A DNA stretch of 64,000 nucleotides from Deferribacterales bacterium Deferri_01 (GCA_001603805.1 LUZY01000008.1:1-64000); one strand, 5' to 3'. Counted from the first letter of the stretch, positions 53,562 to 63,804 are shown. Notes: a model not told the origin generated them from the sequence alone. Numbers and translations are program-made.

Positions 53562-55811
53562 ATGCAGATGGTAACCTTGAAAATAGACGGAATACAGGTT
53601 GAGGTCCCGAAGGATTACACAATCCTTCAGGCGGCGGAAAAGGCAGGGGTTCACATACCCGTTCTCTGCCATGATGCCCGTCTGAATCCTTTCGGAGCGT
53701 GCAGAGTATGCCTTATTGAGGCTGTGGGCAACCCCAGGCTTATGACAGCGTGTACTACTCCCGTTGCTCCCGATATGGATATCCTCACCAATACTGAAAA
53801 GCTCCAGAGGATCAGAAAAACAGTAATTGAGCTTCTGCTTGTAAACCACCCCCTTGAGTGCCCTGTGTGCGATAAGGGCGGTGAATGTACTCTTCAGGAT
53901 CTCACTTACGAAGTAGGGCTGACCAAAGTCCGCTTTGAAGCAACTCCCGCCGATACACCGGTTGACCACACAAACCCCTTTATTGAAAGGGATATTGACA
54001 GATGCGTACTCTGCGGACGCTGCGTAAGGATCTGTGATGAGGTGGTGAACATACAGGCGATAAGCTTCATCAACCGCGGCATGGAAACGATGATCGGAAC
54101 CGCTTTTGATCAGCCATGGAACTGCGAATTCTGCGGACAGTGCATCAGCGTATGCCCCGTGGGTTCTCTCAACAACAGAGTATATCTCTTCAAAAACAGA
54201 CCGTGGAATCTTGAAAAAACAGATTCAATATGCGGTCTTTGCGGCTGCGGCTGCTACATAGAGCTTGAAACAGAAGGCAACGAACTTTACAGAATGGGTG
54301 AAGTGCCCGACAAAGGCGCCAACCACGGCAACCTCTGCGCTAAGGGCAGATTCGGCTTTGAATTTGTTAACAGCGTAAAGAGGGAGACATCCGCCAAGAT
54401 TAAAGCTGCCGGCGAAGCTGCTGATGCTGACTTTGAACAGGCTGTTGTTACAGTTGCAGAGAAAGTGAAAAGCATAAAAGCACAGCACGGTGCTGATTCC
54501 GTTGCGGTTCTTGTCTCTCCGAGGCTCACAAATGAGGAAGCGTTCCTTGCGAACAAGCTTGCCAAAGATGTGATAGGTACTGCCGGAATGTATGCGGTTG
54601 AACCCCACAGCTCATTCCCCGATGCCACATACGCTGACATTGAGACAAGTGACGCCGTTGCGGTTCTTAACCTTGATGTAACAGAAGCAAACCCGATACT
54701 CGGTCTTGCAGTAAGAGCTGCGGCAAGAAAAAATGAAGCTGCTCTTTATGTCTTCTATCCTTCTGAAACAGCTCTTAAGAGACTTGTGACAAAACAATTC
54801 ACCGGAAACCCCGATGAAGTTTATGCAAGCATGACAAGGCTGGTTGAAGGTCAGGGTGAAGAGGCTTCGGTTCTTGAGGTTCTTAAAAAAGCCGAAAAAC
54901 CTGTTGCAGTTTACAATCCCTACAATCAGGCGGATCTCTGGTTCGTATCAGAACTGAAAAAACAGATTCCCGGGCTTAAGGTTGCTGCTGCGAGAGCCAA
55001 GGCGAACTCACAGGGTGTCCTCGATATGGGTGCTCTGGATGCGGCAAAACTTAAAGAAGGAATACAGAACAAAACAATAAAAGCTCTCATATGTCTGGGT
55101 GAAAATCCTTCTGTGAGGACTGGCTGGGCGGATCTTTCACTGGATTCACTTGAGCTTCTCGCAGTTACAGACCCGTTCATGAGTGAAACCGCAAAGAAAG
55201 CCACCGTTTATATCCCTGTAGCAACATATGCAGAGAAAGACGGCAGCTTTACTAACCTTGAAGGAAGAGTTCAGTCAGTCAATAAGGCACTCTGCAAAGG
55301 TCTTAAAACCGATGCGGAAGTTATCGCCGCTCTGGCTGAAAAACTCGGCAAGGCGCTTCCCTCATGCTCATGTGAAATCAGAGAGCTTATCCGCAAAGAG
55401 GTTTCTCTTTACAAGGATGTCGATTTTGACGGCGGTCTTGTAAAATATGCGGATGCGGTAACAGGCGAGTTCGCAAAACCTGCGAAAGCGGCTGCGGGAG
55501 AGGGTAAATACTTCCTCTACCCCTCATCACTCAGACTCCATTCCGGCTCATATACAAGATGGTCTCCTGACCTTGCCAAGGTTTACGGCGAGGCTAAGCT
55601 TGAGATTTCTCCGGCAGATGCCGAAGAACTCGGACTTGAGGACGGCTCATCTGTAAGTGTGAGCGCGGCGGGGATCACTAAGACTTTCAAAGTTCATGTG
55701 GAAAAACACATGACGAAAGGCTGCGTGGCACTGCCCGAAGACTATGCCGATACGGCGGAGATTTTCGGAAAAGGCAGATACCACAAAGTGTCTCTGGGTA
55801 AAAAAGGTTGA
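53562..55811 (+). CDS. nuoG: NADH-quinone oxidoreductase subunit G
   Basis: 749 residues from ATG 53562 (behind AAGGG). N-terminal [2Fe-2S] domain (CHDARLNPFGACRVC...C), His-ligated cluster (HPLECPVCDKGGEC), two [4Fe-4S] clusters (CVLCGRCVRIC and CEFCGQCISVCP), and the extra N7-type motif CGLCGCGC...C. A molybdopterin-like domain with no sign of Mo binding follows. It bridges NuoE/F to NuoI. Confidence 0.95.
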   Translation: MQMVTLKIDGIQVEVPKDYTILQAAEKAGVHIPVLCHDARLNPFGACRVCLIEAVGNPRLMTACTTPVAPDMDILTNTEKLQRIRKTVIELLLVNHPLECPVCDKGGECTLQDLTYEVGLTKVRFEATPADTPVDHTNPFIERDIDRCVLCGRCVRICDEVVNIQAISFINRGMETMIGTAFDQPWNCEFCGQCISVCPVGSLNNRVYLFKNRPWNLEKTDSICGLCGCGCYIELETEGNELYRMGEVPDKGANHGNLCAKGRFGFEFVNSVKRETSAKIKAAGEAADADFEQAVVTVAEKVKSIKAQHGADSVAVLVSPRLTNEEAFLANKLAKDVIGTAGMYAVEPHSSFPDATYADIETSDAVAVLNLDVTEANPILGLAVRAAARKNEAALYVFYPSETALKRLVTKQFTGNPDEVYASMTRLVEGQGEEASVLEVLKKAEKPVAVYNPYNQADLWFVSELKKQIPGLKVAAARAKANSQGVLDMGALDAAKLKEGIQNKTIKALICLGENPSVRTGWADLSLDSLELLAVTDPFMSETAKKATVYIPVATYAEKDGSFTNLEGRVQSVNKALCKGLKTDAEVIAALAEKLGKALPSCSCEIRELIRKEVSLYKDVDFDGGLVKYADAVTGEFAKPAKAAAGEGKYFLYPSSLRLHSGSYTRWSPDLAKVYGEAKLEISPADAEELGLEDGSSVSVSAAGITKTFKVHVEKHMTKGCVALPEDYADTAEIFGKGRYHKVSLGKKG

Positions 55812-55840
55812 AAGACATTAAAGATATATGAGGTAGAGGA

Positions 55841-56824
55841 ATGTTGCTCCCTATAGTTTTCACAATAATCAAGATACTGATCATTGTAACTGTAATCCTC
55901 CTCGCGGTGGCATACATGACATATGCCGAGCGTAAGGTTATAGGCGCAATGCAGGTACGTCTGGGACCGACTCATACCGGACCTTACGGTCTTCTCCAGC
56001 CCATCGCAGATGCGGTGAAGCTGATCGCAAAGGAAGATCTTACACCCGATATGGTCGACAGACCGGTATTCATCATAGCTCCCCTGCTTACGATGGTTCC
56101 GGCTCTGGCGGGATTTGCCGTAATACCCTTCGCCGACAATTTCACAATGTTCGGCATGGAGATAAAGCCCTATATAACTGACCTTAACATTGGTCTCCTT
56201 TATGTTCTGGCTATATCCTCCGTTGGTACTTACGGTGTTATTATGTCAGGCTGGGCTTCAAACTCAAAGTACGCCCTTCTGGGAAGCTTGCGTTCATCCG
56301 CACAGGTATTGAGCTACGAAACGGCTATGGGACTTTCCCTTGTCGCTCCTGTTCTTCTGGCGGGTTCGCTTTCTCTCAGAGAAATCACACTCGCTCAGGC
56401 GGGAATGTGGTTCGTTGTTCCGCAGATAGTCGCTTTCGTGGTTTACGTTATAGCTGCTGTGGCTGAAACGAACAGGGCTCCCTTTGACCTTGCGGAAGCA
56501 GAAACAGAAATCGTTGCGGGTTTCCATGTGGAATACTCTTCAATGAAATTTGCTCTGTTCTTCCTTGGGGAATACGCAAATATGTACCTTGTTTCCACAA
56601 TCGCCACGGTTATGTTCCTCGGCGGATGGAACGGACCCCTCCTGCCTCCGCTGGTATGGTTCGTAATCAAGGTTCTGTTCATAATGTTTATCTTCCTCTG
56701 GCTTAGGGCGACTCTCCCCAGACTCCGCTTTGACCAGCTTATGAGCCTCGGCTGGAAGGTACTTATACCTATTGCGCTTGCGAATCTTATGATAACCGCA
56801 ATCGTAGTACACATTGTCAGGTAG
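55841..56824 (+). CDS. nuoH: NADH-quinone oxidoreductase subunit H
   Basis: 327 residues with eight membrane segments. YAERKVIGAMQVRLGPTHTGPYGLLQPIADAVKLIAKED and ETNRAPFDLAEAETEIVAGFHVEYSSMKFALFFLGEYAN are the quinone-site loops. It is the membrane subunit that joins the two arms. Confidence 0.96.
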   Translation: MLLPIVFTIIKILIIVTVILLAVAYMTYAERKVIGAMQVRLGPTHTGPYGLLQPIADAVKLIAKEDLTPDMVDRPVFIIAPLLTMVPALAGFAVIPFADNFTMFGMEIKPYITDLNIGLLYVLAISSVGTYGVIMSGWASNSKYALLGSLRSSAQVLSYETAMGLSLVAPVLLAGSLSLREITLAQAGMWFVVPQIVAFVVYVIAAVAETNRAPFDLAEAETEIVAGFHVEYSSMKFALFFLGEYANMYLVSTIATVMFLGGWNGPLLPPLVWFVIKVLFIMFIFLWLRATLPRLRFDQLMSLGWKVLIPIALANLMITAIVVHIVR

Positions 56825-56833
56825 GGGTGAGGC

Positions 56834-57301
56834 ATGAAAAATATATTCGATACTCTGCTCTTGACTGAAATTTTTCAGGGTCTGGGAATTACTCTGAAAC
56901 ATTTGTTCAAAAAGAAAATTACGTACAAGTACCCCTACGAGGATACTCCTATTTTCCCCAGATTCAGGGGGGTACAGTACATTAAAACCCATGAAAACGG
57001 CGCAACAAAATGTGTTGGCTGCTACCTCTGTCAGAAAGTATGCCCTTCCGAGTGCATACACATAGTGACAGACTGCGGACCCAACGGTGAAAGGCTCATT
57101 CGTAAATACGAAATAGATCTTTCCCGCTGCATTTACTGCGGTTACTGCGAAGAGGCATGTCCGGTTGATGCTGTTCACATGGGACGTGATTATCACACAA
57201 CAGACTCCACAAGAGATAATTATGTGATAAACATGAAAACTCTTTCAGAAAACTACAAAAAGGAACTGGCAAACGCACAGGCTAAAGGAGAGCAGTTATG
57301 A
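56834..57301 (+). CDS. nuoI: NADH-quinone oxidoreductase subunit I
   Basis: 155 residues. Two [4Fe-4S] motifs, CVGCYLCQKVCPSECI and CIYCGYCEEACPVDAV, clusters N6a and N6b. An N-terminal amphipathic helix touches the membrane. It overlaps nuoJ by four bases. Confidence 0.96.
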   Translation: MKNIFDTLLLTEIFQGLGITLKHLFKKKITYKYPYEDTPIFPRFRGVQYIKTHENGATKCVGCYLCQKVCPSECIHIVTDCGPNGERLIRKYEIDLSRCIYCGYCEEACPVDAVHMGRDYHTTDSTRDNYVINMKTLSENYKKELANAQAKGEQL

Positions 57302-57801
57302 TGGCGCAGGTTGCATTTTATATTCTTGCGGTTTTGGCGGTGGTTTCGGCTCTCGGTGTCATTACCCGTGAGAATCCGGTTCACTCGGCGCTCTGGATGC
57401 TTCTTACTTTTTTCAGCGTCGCCGGAATCTTTGTTCAGCTTGGTGCTGAATTTGTTGCGGCGATTCAGGTTCTCGTATACGCAGGGGCTATTCTGGTTTT
57501 GTACCTTTTCGTGGTTATGCTTCTTAACCCCCGTGCGGGCGGTTTTATAAGAATGCCTGCCAAATACATAATCGGATCGGCTGTTTCGATTGTGGTCTTC
57601 TTCCAGATAGCAATAACCGTATGGAGTTCAGGTATCTTCAAGAACGGTACAATCGGACCGCTCCCCTACGCCGAAGGCATGAACAACGTAAGAGCATACG
57701 GAAACGTATTGTTCACTAAATATCTGGTACCCTTTGAAATCGCTTCCCTTCTTCTTCTTGTTGCGATGATCGGTGCCATCGTAATAGCAAGAAAGGACTA
57801 G
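57298..57801 (+). CDS. nuoJ: NADH-quinone oxidoreductase subunit J
   Basis: 167 residues with five membrane helices. The conserved TM3 part AAIQVLVYAGAILVLYLFVVMLL is present. AAGGAG precedes the first ATG by seven bases; the second ATG follows directly. Coupled to nuoI by a four-base overlap. Confidence 0.95.
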   Translation: MMAQVAFYILAVLAVVSALGVITRENPVHSALWMLLTFFSVAGIFVQLGAEFVAAIQVLVYAGAILVLYLFVVMLLNPRAGGFIRMPAKYIIGSAVSIVVFFQIAITVWSSGIFKNGTIGPLPYAEGMNNVRAYGNVLFTKYLVPFEIASLLLLVAMIGAIVIARKD

Positions 57802-57810
57802 GAGGGGATT

Positions 57811-58116
57811 ATGGAATTGACGCTGGCTCATTACCTTATACTCAGCGCGGTTATATTCGCCCTTGGGATGACCGGGGTGCTGATAAGGAAAAACCTCATC
57901 GTTATGTTTATGTCGCTGGAGCTTATGCTTAATGCGGTGAACATCAACCTTGCGGCATTTTCCAACTATCTGCAGGATATGACCGGACAGATTTTCATAG
58001 TCTTCGTCATGGCGGTTGCCGCTGCGGAGGCCGCAGTGGGACTCGCGCTCATTATCAGTCTGTTCAGAAATAAACAGACTATTAATGCCGAAGAACTTAA
58101 TATTATGAGAGGATAG
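57811..58116 (+). CDS. nuoK: NADH-quinone oxidoreductase subunit K
   Basis: 101 residues with three helices, [29 protein letters not shown] carrying the conserved membrane Glu residues of the proton path, and [12 protein letters not shown]. Confidence 0.96.
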   Translation: MELTLAHYLILSAVIFALGMTGVLIRKNLIVMFMSLELMLNAVNINLAAFSNYLQDMTGQIFIVFVMAVAAAEAAVGLALIISLFRNKQTINAEELNIMRG

Positions 58117-58125
58117 GGGTAGGAT

Positions 58126-60039
58126 ATGCATTTGGAGGTCTTGATACTTCTCGGGCCGTTGGTTGCTTTTCTTATCAACGGTCTGTTCGGAAGGCTCTAC
58201 ATCAAAAATAACGCACATTTTGTTGCGATTGCGGGTGTCGGTCTTTCATGGATTGTGTCTATCATCACTTTTTTCAGAGTGATGGGCGGACACAGTGTGG
58301 ATGCCACCCTATATAACTGGGTTGCCGCGGGCAAATTCAATATTCCCTTCGGAATACTTGTGGACCCGCTTACCGCAATAATGCTTATAGTAGTAACAAC
58401 CGTCAGTACGATGGTTCACATCTACTCAATGGGATATATGCACGATGACGAAGGTTATTGGAGATTCTTCACTTATCTTTCAATATTCACCTTCTCAATG
58501 CTCATACTTGTTATGGGGAACAACTTCCTCATGCTTTTCGTGGGCTGGGAGCTTGTGGGTCTTTCATCATACCTGCTTATCGGCTTCTGGTTCTATAAGA
58601 AGAGTGCCGCTGACGCATGTAAGAAAGCATTCGTAATGAACAGGATCGGAGACTTCGGTTTCTATATAGGTCTGCTGCTTGTTATCGTAACCTTTCAGGG
58701 TCTTAACTACAGCGATGCTTTCCAGTATGAGGCTATTCAGGCAATCAAAGCCAACACATACACAGTGTTCGGCATGCAATTCAGCCTGATTGACCTTATG
58801 ACGCTTGGTCTCTTCTGCGGTGCTATGGGTAAATCAGCCCAATTTCCGCTTCACACATGGCTTCCCGACGCTATGGAAGGTCCCACACCCGTTTCGGCTC
58901 TTATCCACGCCGCTACAATGGTTACAGCAGGGGTCTACATGGTTGCACGCTGCAATGCTCTGTTCTCCGAAGCACACATCACCAGCATGGTTGTTGTGTA
59001 TGTAGGTATGTTCACTGCGTTCCTCGGAGCCACTATAGGTCTTACACAGTATGACCTTAAAAGAATACTTGCTTACTCAACAGTTTCACAGCTTGGCTAC
59101 ATGATTATGGCTACAGGCGTGGGCGCTTATGTAGCGGGTATTTTCCACCTGTTCACACACGCATTCTTCAAAGGTCTTCTCTTCCTTTGCTCCGGTTCAG
59201 TTATGCACGCTATGCACAACGACCTTGACGTAAGAAAGATGGGCGGACTGAAAAAGAAGATGCCTATTACATACTGGACATACCTTGTGGGCTGTATTGC
59301 CATTGCGGGTATTCCTCCCCTTGCGGGCTTCTGGTCTAAGGATGAAATCCTTGCCATGACCTTCGCAAACGGTCACATGTTCCCCTGGTTCGTGGCGACA
59401 GTTGTTGCGGGCATGACAGCTTTCTATATGTTCCGCTCTTTCTTCCTTGTATTTGAAGGAACACCCAGAAACCAGCATATGCACGACCATGCACACGAAT
59501 CTCCCGCTACGATGACCGGTCCCCTTGTATTCCTTGCCATTCTTTCAGTTCTGGCGGGCGCAGTGTTCGGTTATCCCCTTGAAAACGGCTTTATACACCA
59601 TTTCCTCGGGCCGGTTCTTACTCCTGAAGGAGCGCATCCTCACCATCTTGAGCATTCAACCGCTCTTATGCTGATGATACTCTCCATAGTGGTTGCCGCT
59701 GCGGGTATATTCATAAGCTGGCTTTACTACATCAAAGTACCTTCGCTTCCGGGCAAAACAGTCAAGGCTTTCAAACCTGTCCACACGTTTTTCTACAACA
59801 AGTGGTTCTTTGATGAGCTTTATGACGCTCTTATCGTTTTCCCCATAGTGACTATTTCCAGATTCCTCTGGAGAGGCTTTGATGTAAACGTAATAGACTT
59901 CACCGTAAACGCATTCGGCAAAGTGCCCATGTTCATCGGCGGAGTGGCAAGACACCTTCAGACAGGACGCATGCAGACATACATCTTCACGATGGTTGTC
60001 GGTGTGATTGTACTGTTCACAATCTTCTACACGGTATAA
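58126..60039 (+). CDS. nuoL: NADH-quinone oxidoreductase subunit L
   Basis: 637 residues, antiporter-like subunit with sixteen or so helices. WELVGLSSYLLIGFWF, the Lys/Glu proton path (GKSAQFPLHTWLPDAMEGPTPVSALIHAATMVTAGVY) and the C-terminal long lateral helix region are recognisable. A His-rich loop lies near residues 445-455 (HMHDHAHE). Confidence 0.96.
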   Translation: MHLEVLILLGPLVAFLINGLFGRLYIKNNAHFVAIAGVGLSWIVSIITFFRVMGGHSVDATLYNWVAAGKFNIPFGILVDPLTAIMLIVVTTVSTMVHIYSMGYMHDDEGYWRFFTYLSIFTFSMLILVMGNNFLMLFVGWELVGLSSYLLIGFWFYKKSAADACKKAFVMNRIGDFGFYIGLLLVIVTFQGLNYSDAFQYEAIQAIKANTYTVFGMQFSLIDLMTLGLFCGAMGKSAQFPLHTWLPDAMEGPTPVSALIHAATMVTAGVYMVARCNALFSEAHITSMVVVYVGMFTAFLGATIGLTQYDLKRILAYSTVSQLGYMIMATGVGAYVAGIFHLFTHAFFKGLLFLCSGSVMHAMHNDLDVRKMGGLKKKMPITYWTYLVGCIAIAGIPPLAGFWSKDEILAMTFANGHMFPWFVATVVAGMTAFYMFRSFFLVFEGTPRNQHMHDHAHESPATMTGPLVFLAILSVLAGAVFGYPLENGFIHHFLGPVLTPEGAHPHHLEHSTALMLMILSIVVAAAGIFISWLYYIKVPSLPGKTVKAFKPVHTFFYNKWFFDELYDALIVFPIVTISRFLWRGFDVNVIDFTVNAFGKVPMFIGGVARHLQTGRMQTYIFTMVVGVIVLFTIFYTV

Positions 60040-60053
60040 GGGGGAGTTAAGAG

Positions 60054-61553
60054 ATGATGGAAAACATCCTTTCAATACTGATTTTCTTCCCGCTGGTTGC
60101 TGCTTTTGTTATTTTCCTGTTCTTCAGGGGCGGAAAAACAACAATGTGGGCGGCCTTCATCGCTACTATTATTGAGTTCATCCTCACTATACCGCTGATG
60201 ACCTCATTTGATAAGACAACAGCTGCAATGCAGTTTGTTGAAAAGGCTGACTGGATCCCTGCACTGGGTATTCAGTATTATGTAGGGGTTGACGGAATAT
60301 CTATACTCATGATTTTCCTTACTACCCTCCTTACGGCGATTGCGGTTCTTGGTTCGTTCACTTACATCCAGAAGCGTCAGAGAGAGTTCTACCTCGCTCT
60401 GCTTGTACTGGAAACTGGAATGGTCGGCGTATTTCTCGCCCTTGACTTTTTCCTCTTCTACATCTTCTGGGAAGCAATGCTGATACCTATGTACCTGATA
60501 ATCGGTGTATGGGGCGGTAAAAGAAGAATATACGCTGCGGTTAAGTTTTTCCTTTACACCCTTGCAGGTTCAGTTCTGATGATGCTTGCGATTATTGCCC
60601 TGTTCTTCAAACACGGCGAAGTCACCGGGATTTACACATTCGATATAATGGCTATCACTGCTCAGGCTGTAAAATACACAACCGGCTTCCAGACCATTAT
60701 ATTCCTTGCGTTCTTCCTCGGGTTTGCAATCAAGGTTCCCATGTTCCCTCTTCATACATGGCTTCCTGATGCACACGTTGAAGCACCCACTGCAGGGTCT
60801 GTTATACTTGCGGGTGTACTGCTTAAGATGGGTACTTACGGCTTTCTGAGATTCTGCCTTCCCATCACTCCGGCAGCTTCCATAAGCTTCATGCCTTTCG
60901 TGGCTATCCTTTCAGTAATAGCGATAGTTTACGGAGCATTGGTTGCTATGGTGCAGAGTGATATTAAGAAACTTGTTGCCTACTCGTCAGTAAGTCACAT
61001 GGGTTTTGTTACTCTCGGTATCTACGCTGTTAATCAGGCAGGTATTGAAGGCGGCATCCTCCAGATGTTTAACCACGGTATAATCACAGGAGCGCTGTTC
61101 CTTCTTATCGGCGCAATATATGAAAGAACCCACACCAGGGAAATATCCGAATACGGCGGTATCGCTGCAAGTGTGCCACTATTTGCGACTATATTCCTTA
61201 TATTCACAATGGGTTCTATCGGTCTTCCCGGAATGGGAGCGTTCATAGGCGAGTTCCTTGTTCTTGTGGGTGCATTTGAGGCATTCAGCGATTATGCGAT
61301 AATCGCTGCCAGCGGTGTTATCTTCGCTGCTGTTTACATGCTCTGGATGTATCAGAGAGTGCTTTATGAAGGTCTCAACAACCGCTGGGAAAAACTTAAG
61401 GACATGAACCTCAGGGAGATAATATACATTACGCCTCTCCTGATAATAGTGTTCTGGGTGGGTGTATATCCCGAAACTTTCACATCCTATATGCACGAGA
61501 GCGTGAAAAACCTTGTTGAACAAGTTTTCACTGCCGGCGTGGCGATGAAATAA
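60054..61553 (+). CDS. nuoM: NADH-quinone oxidoreductase subunit M
   Basis: 499 residues, antiporter-like. YVGVDGISILMIFLTTLLTAIAV, FYIFWEAMLIPMYLIIGVWGG, KVPMFPLHTWLPDAHVEAPTAGSVILAGVLLKMGTYGFLR are typical. GGGGGAG lies seven bases before the first of two adjacent ATGs. Confidence 0.96.
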   Translation: MMENILSILIFFPLVAAFVIFLFFRGGKTTMWAAFIATIIEFILTIPLMTSFDKTTAAMQFVEKADWIPALGIQYYVGVDGISILMIFLTTLLTAIAVLGSFTYIQKRQREFYLALLVLETGMVGVFLALDFFLFYIFWEAMLIPMYLIIGVWGGKRRIYAAVKFFLYTLAGSVLMMLAIIALFFKHGEVTGIYTFDIMAITAQAVKYTTGFQTIIFLAFFLGFAIKVPMFPLHTWLPDAHVEAPTAGSVILAGVLLKMGTYGFLRFCLPITPAASISFMPFVAILSVIAIVYGALVAMVQSDIKKLVAYSSVSHMGFVTLGIYAVNQAGIEGGILQMFNHGIITGALFLLIGAIYERTHTREISEYGGIAASVPLFATIFLIFTMGSIGLPGMGAFIGEFLVLVGAFEAFSDYAIIAASGVIFAAVYMLWMYQRVLYEGLNNRWEKLKDMNLREIIYITPLLIIVFWVGVYPETFTSYMHESVKNLVEQVFTAGVAMK

Positions 61554-61564
61554 GGAGGCTGATG

Positions 61565-62992
61565 ATGACACCACAGTTATTTAACGACATCATCACTGTT
61601 TACCCCGAAATTCTGATGACGATATTCGCTCTTGTGCTTATCGTTATAGATGTTGTAGCGGGTGATAAGATGAAGGCGAGCGTGGGTTACTTCGGCATAG
61701 CTTTCGTTGCCCTTGTAGCGCTGCTCAGCCCGGCGGGACCTTTTATAGGTTTCAACAACATGCTTATATGGGACAACTTCAGCTATGTATTTTTTCTCAT
61801 ATTCGCTATGGCTTACACGCTGACAACTCTCGGTTCTATAGATTACCTCAGAGATAAAAACATGCTGAAAGGCGAGATCTACATAGTTATGTTCTTCAGC
61901 CTCATCGGTATGATGTTCATGGTAAGTGCAAACGACCTCACCATCTTCTATGTGGGTCTTGAGACAATGGCGATTTCAATGTATGTTCTCGCCGGCTTTA
62001 ACAAGCATTGCCTCAAATCCAACGAAGCGGGCGTTAAATACTTTCTCATGGGCGCATTCTCTTCAGGTCTTTTCCTGTATGGGCTTACGTTTATCTACGG
62101 ACTTACAGGAAGCCTTACGTATACCGACATAGCCGCTGCCATTCAGGGCAACACCGGCTCACTTGGTATTAAGTTCGGTCTTCTGCTTATGCTTGTTGGA
62201 TTTGCGTTCAAAATATCCGCAGTTCCTTTCCATATGTGGGCTCCGGATGTTTACACCGGCTCACCCACTCCCATAGCAGGGTTTATGACTGTTGCTCCCA
62301 AAGCGGCTGCCTTCGGCGCTCTTATCCGCTTTACATGGGTTGCAATAGCTCCTGCTTCCGAACAGTGGACGCTTTTCTTCACAATTCTTGCCGTTCTCAC
62401 TATGACATACGGCAACCTTGTGGCGCTTGCTCAGGATAATGTTAAGAGGATGCTTGCCTACTCAGCCATAGCTCATGCGGGCTACATGCTGATAGGTCTT
62501 GTGACCATGACACCCGAAGGGTTCAGAGCAATCACAATTTACATGCTTATATACAGCTTCATGAATATTGGCGCTTTCACAATAATCGGTCTCCTTAAAA
62601 ACAAGGGCATGATCGATGATGAAAGAATAGAGAGCTTTGCGGGACTTTCCAAAAAGAATCCTCTGGCTTCACTTGCCATGCTCCTTTTCATGTTCTCTCT
62701 TGCGGGCATTCCCCCGCTTGCGGGATTTGTAGGCAAGTTCTATATTTTTATAGCTGCTATCAAGGCTGAAATATACTGGCTTGCTATCGTAGGCGTGCTT
62801 AACAGTGCCCTTGCGTGCTACTACTACATGAGAGTTACAATATTCATGTACTTTAAAGAGCCGGAATACGAAACAGAACTTACGCTCAAAGCTCCCAGCT
62901 TCGTTGCTACTTTTATAGCGGCAGTGCTTGTGGTTCTTGTTGGTTTCTTTCCCTCTTTCTTCGTAAACCTTGTAAGCTCGCTTACAGTATAA
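61565..62992 (+). CDS. nuoN: NADH-quinone oxidoreductase subunit N
   Basis: 475 residues, antiporter-like. YVGLETMAISMYVLAGF, KISAVPFHMWAPDVYTGSPTPIAGFMTVAPKAAAF and AYSAIAHAGYMLIG are diagnostic. Two adjacent ATGs; the second (61565) is better spaced from AGGAGG than the first (61562). Last core complex I gene. Confidence 0.95.
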   Translation: MTPQLFNDIITVYPEILMTIFALVLIVIDVVAGDKMKASVGYFGIAFVALVALLSPAGPFIGFNNMLIWDNFSYVFFLIFAMAYTLTTLGSIDYLRDKNMLKGEIYIVMFFSLIGMMFMVSANDLTIFYVGLETMAISMYVLAGFNKHCLKSNEAGVKYFLMGAFSSGLFLYGLTFIYGLTGSLTYTDIAAAIQGNTGSLGIKFGLLLMLVGFAFKISAVPFHMWAPDVYTGSPTPIAGFMTVAPKAAAFGALIRFTWVAIAPASEQWTLFFTILAVLTMTYGNLVALAQDNVKRMLAYSAIAHAGYMLIGLVTMTPEGFRAITIYMLIYSFMNIGAFTIIGLLKNKGMIDDERIESFAGLSKKNPLASLAMLLFMFSLAGIPPLAGFVGKFYIFIAAIKAEIYWLAIVGVLNSALACYYYMRVTIFMYFKEPEYETELTLKAPSFVATFIAAVLVVLVGFFPSFFVNLVSSLTV

Positions 62993-63003
62993 CGGGGTAA
63001 AAA

Positions 63004-63465
63004 ATGGATGTATCTGTAAGACAGGCTCTTGAAGAAGCTAAGGAAAAAAAGGCGCTCTCCTATGAGTTTTATGAGAAGCTGCTTAATGTGGTGAGCGACT
63101 TAAGCACAAAGGAACTTATAAAAGACCTTATGGAGCAGAAGAAAAAGCACACCGAGATCATTGAGCAGGCTCTTGCCACCGGTTCTCTTGAGAACCTTGG
63201 GCTTGATGTGAGCTGCCGCTGGAAGGGGCTTGGGATAGGACAGGGTGTGAAACCCGAAGTCGTTACAGGCGAACTTACAGTGCAGGATGTGCTTCTGATA
63301 GCTATCAGATACGAAGACAACTCTGTGAAATACTATGAAGATCTGGCTGAAAAGTTCAAAGGAACGCCCGCAGGGGATGTTTTCTTTAAGCTTGCAAGCG
63401 ATGAGGCATGCCATAGAAATGATGTTCAGCGCATGTACGATGACATAGTAAATCTTGAGAATTAA
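63004..63465 (+). CDS. Ferritin-like (rubrerythrin-type) protein
   Basis: 153 residues, nearly all helical: EEAKEKKALSYEFYEKLLNVVSD, LIKDLMEQKKKHTEIIEQAL, AIRYEDNSVKYYEDLAEKF and FKLASDEACHRNDVQRMYDDI. It repeats the E...E/YE...H pattern of ferritin-like four-helix di-iron proteins but lacks a rubredoxin domain. Relatives protect anaerobes from peroxide or store iron. It starts 11 bases after nuoN and is followed by the operon terminator, so it is co-transcribed with complex I. Iron binding is predicted, not shown. Confidence 0.8.
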   Translation: MDVSVRQALEEAKEKKALSYEFYEKLLNVVSDLSTKELIKDLMEQKKKHTEIIEQALATGSLENLGLDVSCRWKGLGIGQGVKPEVVTGELTVQDVLLIAIRYEDNSVKYYEDLAEKFKGTPAGDVFFKLASDEACHRNDVQRMYDDIVNLEN

Positions 63466-63496
63466 ATAAGGCGGCAGTATTGTTGTCTTTATATCC

Positions 63497-63530
63497 GGCG
63501 GGGGCTTATGCTCCCGCCTTTTTGCTTTTT
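63497..63530 (+). terminator. Rho-independent terminator of the nuo operon
   Basis: Nine-pair stem ggcgggggc/gctcccgcc (63497-63505 and 63510-63518, one G-T) with TTAT loop, followed by TTTTTGCTTTTT. It ends the nuo-ferritin-like operon 31 bases after the last stop. Confidence 0.92.
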
Positions 63531-63533
63531 ATA

Positions 63534-63736
63534 ATCCAAAATTTACCATCCATGGAAATTTTGGATACACGCTCGCGGTCTGCAAAGCAGACCTTCGCTA
63601 CGCACGGCGCAACTCCATCCTTGGAGTTGTATTCGACAATAACAAGCCATCTGCACATCCTGTCAGATTAACACACACGCTCACGCCGAACTTCGTTCGT
63701 CTCCGCTACGCACGGCGCAGTTCCATCCATGGAACT
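63534..63736 (-). repeat. Modular hairpin repeats, locus 3
   Basis: Two units in minus orientation. Unit 1: hairpin A at 63719-63736 (AGTTCCAT-GG-ATGGAACT), core 1 at 63701-63717 with one change (GCGGAG), hairpin B CGAAC/GTTCG, core 2. Unit 2: hairpin A at 63611-63628 (AACTCCA/TGGAGTT), core 1 at 63593-63609, hairpin B GGTCTGC-TTT-GCAGACC (63577-63593), core 2. Hairpin A' then has 11-base arms around CCATGGATGGT (63534-63566), with GATTATAA after it. It lies in the gap between the nuo terminator and the ABC-ATPase gene, which holds no other gene. Confidence 0.9.
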
Positions 63737-63804
63737 GCTTAACCAAAGCAGTTTATACTTAGAAATTGAAAGAATAATTGATGAAACTTGGAAAGATGGG
63801 GAGT

